Source of the DNA: Streptomyces sp. NBC_01471
GTDB lineage: Bacteria; Actinomycetota; Actinomycetes; Streptomycetales; Streptomycetaceae
Length of the DNA stretch: 64,000 nucleotides
Direction of reading: 5' to 3'
Assembly: GCF_041438865.1 (NCBI RefSeq)
Contig: NZ_CP109450.1
Coordinates: forward strand, 1,550,001 to 1,614,000
This document shows, piece after piece, positions 62,297 to 64,000 of the stretch. Made by a program: the position numbers and the translations under genes. The notes beneath the pieces were generated by a model. The model did no database searches, had not been told where the DNA came from, and worked only from the letters and a program-made list of their open reading frames with translations. Positions within the stretch are counted from its first letter, which is position 1, and each line of letters starts with the position of its first letter.

Positions 62297-63019
62297 ATGA
62301 TTGAAGTCCTGGTGGTCGATGACGACTTCCGTGTCGCTGAGATCAACGCTGCGTACGTGGGCAAAGTTCCCGGATTCCGCGTCGCGGCCCGGGCGCACAG
62401 CGCTGCCCAGGCCATGGCCGCCCTGGGGCGTGAACGCATCGATCTGGTCCTGCTCGACCACTACCTGCCTGACGAGACGGGTCTCTCACTGGTCCGGCGG
62501 ATGCGGGAACTGGGCCACCACACCGACGTGATCATGGTTACGGCGGCGGGCGACGTGGCCACCGTGCAGGACGCCATGCGCCATGGCGCCCTGCACTATC
62601 TGGTCAAGCCGTTCGCCTTCTCGGTGCTGCGATCCCGGCTGGAGGGCTATGCGGCGCTGCGGCGCACCGTGAGCCGCGTCGGAGGCAGCGGGCAGAGCGC
62701 GGGGCAGGAACAGGTCGACCGGATCTTCGGCGCGCTGCGGACCACCGGGCCCTCGGCGTCCTCAGGGCTGCCCAGCGGGCACTCCGTACCGACATCCGAC
62801 CTGATCCGCGAGGTCCTGACCGGCGCCCGGCAGCCGCTTTCGGCCCATCAGGTGGCGGCCAGGACGGGGCTGAGCCGATCCACGGCCCAGCGGTACCTGC
62901 GTCAGCTGGAGCAGACGGGGCGGCTCAGGCTGACCCTCAAGTACGGCGACACGGGGCGTCCCGAGCATCGCTACGCCTGGGCCGCGCCCGGATCAGACGG
63001 CCCCGGCACCGGTCAGTGA
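62297..63019 (+). CDS. CitB/DcuR-type response regulator
   Basis: 240 residues. Receiver with VVDDD, phospho-acceptor Asp54 (VLLDHYLPDE) and Lys104 (VKPFAF). The C-terminal DNA-binding helix-turn-helix is VAARTGLSRSTAQRYLRQLE. This is the family that partners CitA/DcuS sensors; the one at 53696 is the obvious candidate. It ends by overlapping the symporter gene tail-to-tail by 27 bases. Confidence 0.88.
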   Translation: MIEVLVVDDDFRVAEINAAYVGKVPGFRVAARAHSAAQAMAALGRERIDLVLLDHYLPDETGLSLVRRMRELGHHTDVIMVTAAGDVATVQDAMRHGALHYLVKPFAFSVLRSRLEGYAALRRTVSRVGGSGQSAGQEQVDRIFGALRTTGPSASSGLPSGHSVPTSDLIREVLTGARQPLSAHQVAARTGLSRSTAQRYLRQLEQTGRLRLTLKYGDTGRPEHRYAWAAPGSDGPGTGQ

Positions 63020-64000
63020 CCGCACCTCCGTCTCGGCGTGCCGGGCGGCGTCCGGCGGCTCGGACGAGGTGACCGTACCGAGCCATCCCGCGAGGAAGCC
63101 GAGAGGAATGGAGAGCAGCCCCGGATTCTCCAGGGGGAAGAACTGGAAGTCCATGCCGGGGAAGAGCGAGGTGGGGCTCCCGGACACGACCGGCGAGAGG
63201 ACCACCAGGACAACCGCGGGGATGAGCCCTCCGTACACCGACCAGACCGCGCCGCGTGTGGTGAAGTTCCGCCAGAACAGCGAGAAGAGCAGCACCGGGA
63301 GATTCGCCGACGCCGCGACGGCGAAGGCCAGCCCCACCAGGAAAGCGACGTTCAGGTCCTTCGCCAGCAGGCTGAGCCCGATGGCCACGGCGCCGATCCC
63401 GGCTGCCGCGACACGGGCGACGGCCACCTCGCTGTGCTGCTTGGCACTGCGGCGCCTGAGGGTCGCGTAGAGGTCGTGGGCGACGGAGGCCGACGAGGCC
63501 AGCGTGATGCCCGCGACGACGGCGAGGATGGTGGCGAAGGCGACTGCGGCGACCACGGCGAAGAGCACCGTCCCTCCGGTGGACCCCGCTCCCCCGCCGA
63601 TCTCCAGCGCGAGCAGCGGTACCGCGGTGTTCCCCGCCGGATTCGACGCCCGTACCTGTTCGGACCCGACGAGCGCGGCCGCACCGAAGCCGAGCACGAT
63701 CGTCATCAGGTAGAAGCCGCCGATGAGCCCGATCGACCAGACGACGGAGCGGCGGGCGGCACGGGCTGTGGGCACGGTGTAGAAGCGCGACAGGATGTGC
63801 GGAAGTCCGGCCGTCCCGAGGACCAGAGCCAGCCCGAGACTGATGAAGTCGATGCGGGAGGTCCAGTCCCCGCCGTACTTGAGCCCGGGCGCCAGGAACT
63901 TCGCCCCGTGGCCACTGCGGTGGGCGGCGGACGTGAGCAGCTGGTTGAAGTCCCCGTGGAAGCGCACCATGACGAGCACCGTGAGCAGGATCGAACCCGT
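62993..64000 (-). CDS. Sodium:solute symporter (acetate/organic-acid type), 5' end beyond the window
   Basis: The frame stays open through the window edge, so only the last 336 codons or so are seen. Multiple transmembrane segments with DFISLGLALVLGTAGLPHIL and SRFYTV are typical of SSS-family cation/acetate symporters (ActP/MctC-like). It lies next to the CitB-type regulator, which suggests that an organic acid controls uptake. The substrate is inferred. Confidence 0.85.
   Translation of the reverse strand, partial: TGSILLTVLVMVRFHGDFNQLLTSAAHRSGHGAKFLAPGLKYGGDWTSRIDFISLGLALVLGTAGLPHILSRFYTVPTARAARRSVVWSIGLIGGFYLMTIVLGFGAAALVGSEQVRASNPAGNTAVPLLALEIGGGAGSTGGTVLFAVVAAVAFATILAVVAGITLASSASVAHDLYATLRRRSAKQHSEVAVARVAAAGIGAVAIGLSLLAKDLNVAFLVGLAFAVAASANLPVLLFSLFWRNFTTRGAVWSVYGGLIPAVVLVVLSPVVSGSPTSLFPGMDFQFFPLENPGLLSIPLGFLAGWLGTVTSSEPPDAARHAETEVRSLTGAGAV

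Overview
The window is high-GC actinobacterial chromosome and almost certainly Streptomyces. Codon third positions are strongly G/C and GTG starts are frequent. The gene content is typical of the genus: SepH, CutRS, KdpFABC-DE, HPr with a DasR-type operator, topoisomerase IV subunit A, DUF3159, DUF3710, DUF3093 and DUF4193. I saw no rRNA or tRNA genes, CRISPR array, prophage or IS transposase.

Layout. (1) 1-13.3 kb is a potassium block: a KimA/KUP-like APC-superfamily transporter diverges from two TrkA/RCK proteins (ceoB/ceoC type), then a DUF3159 membrane protein, an OB-fold protein, and kdpFABC with kdpDE. A 27-residue membrane ORF with its own strong ribosome binding site lies directly upstream of kdpF. 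(2) 13.5-29.9 kb is conserved housekeeping: DUF3710, dut, thioesterase, DUF3093, EcsC-like, DUF4193, cutS/cutR, suhB, hemH/cpfC, an MFS exporter, a sugar-lactone-type FAD oxidase, sepH, sseA, a VOC protein and tdk. As I recall it, the gene order from the transporter to suhB matches the mycobacterial Rv2690c-Rv2701c region, with kdp interposed. (3) 29.9-43.6 kb holds a phosphodiesterase-family protein, DUF5998, a GNAT/acyl-CoA synthetase fusion (protein acetyltransferase type), ptsH behind a near-consensus DasR box, a GntR regulator, an M23 peptidase behind a ydaO (c-di-AMP) riboswitch, an M16 peptidase pair and parC. (4) 43.6-47.4 kb has a CobW GTPase and two divergent citrate-synthase-family genes. 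One of these carries an N-terminal helix-turn-helix, and a perfect palindrome lies beside its putative -10 element. (5) 47.4-53.6 kb is an alpha-glucoside/maltose uptake operon (LacI repressor, binding protein, two permeases, GH13 glucosidase) without an ATPase gene. (6) 53.7-64.0 kb holds a CitA/DcuS-type sensor kinase and, 7 kb further on, a CitB/DcuR-type response regulator next to a sodium:solute symporter. The gap between kinase and regulator is an accessory island with three broken genes (SRPBCC, Dabb, alpha/beta hydrolase), a TetR regulator, a nucleoside deaminase, a nitrate/sulfonate-type ABC transporter and several short tandem repeats.

Genes working together. Three K+-related systems (KimA-like plus RCK proteins, Kdp, and the c-di-AMP riboswitch on a wall hydrolase) point to osmotic and cell-wall homeostasis. 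HPr/DasR and the maltose operon represent sugar control. The most original observations are the HTH-citrate synthase fusion with its palindrome, the unannotated small ORF ahead of kdpF, the riboswitch-controlled peptidase, and the two-component pair apparently split by a decaying accessory insertion. All functional assignments come from reading the translated sequence; no database search was possible.
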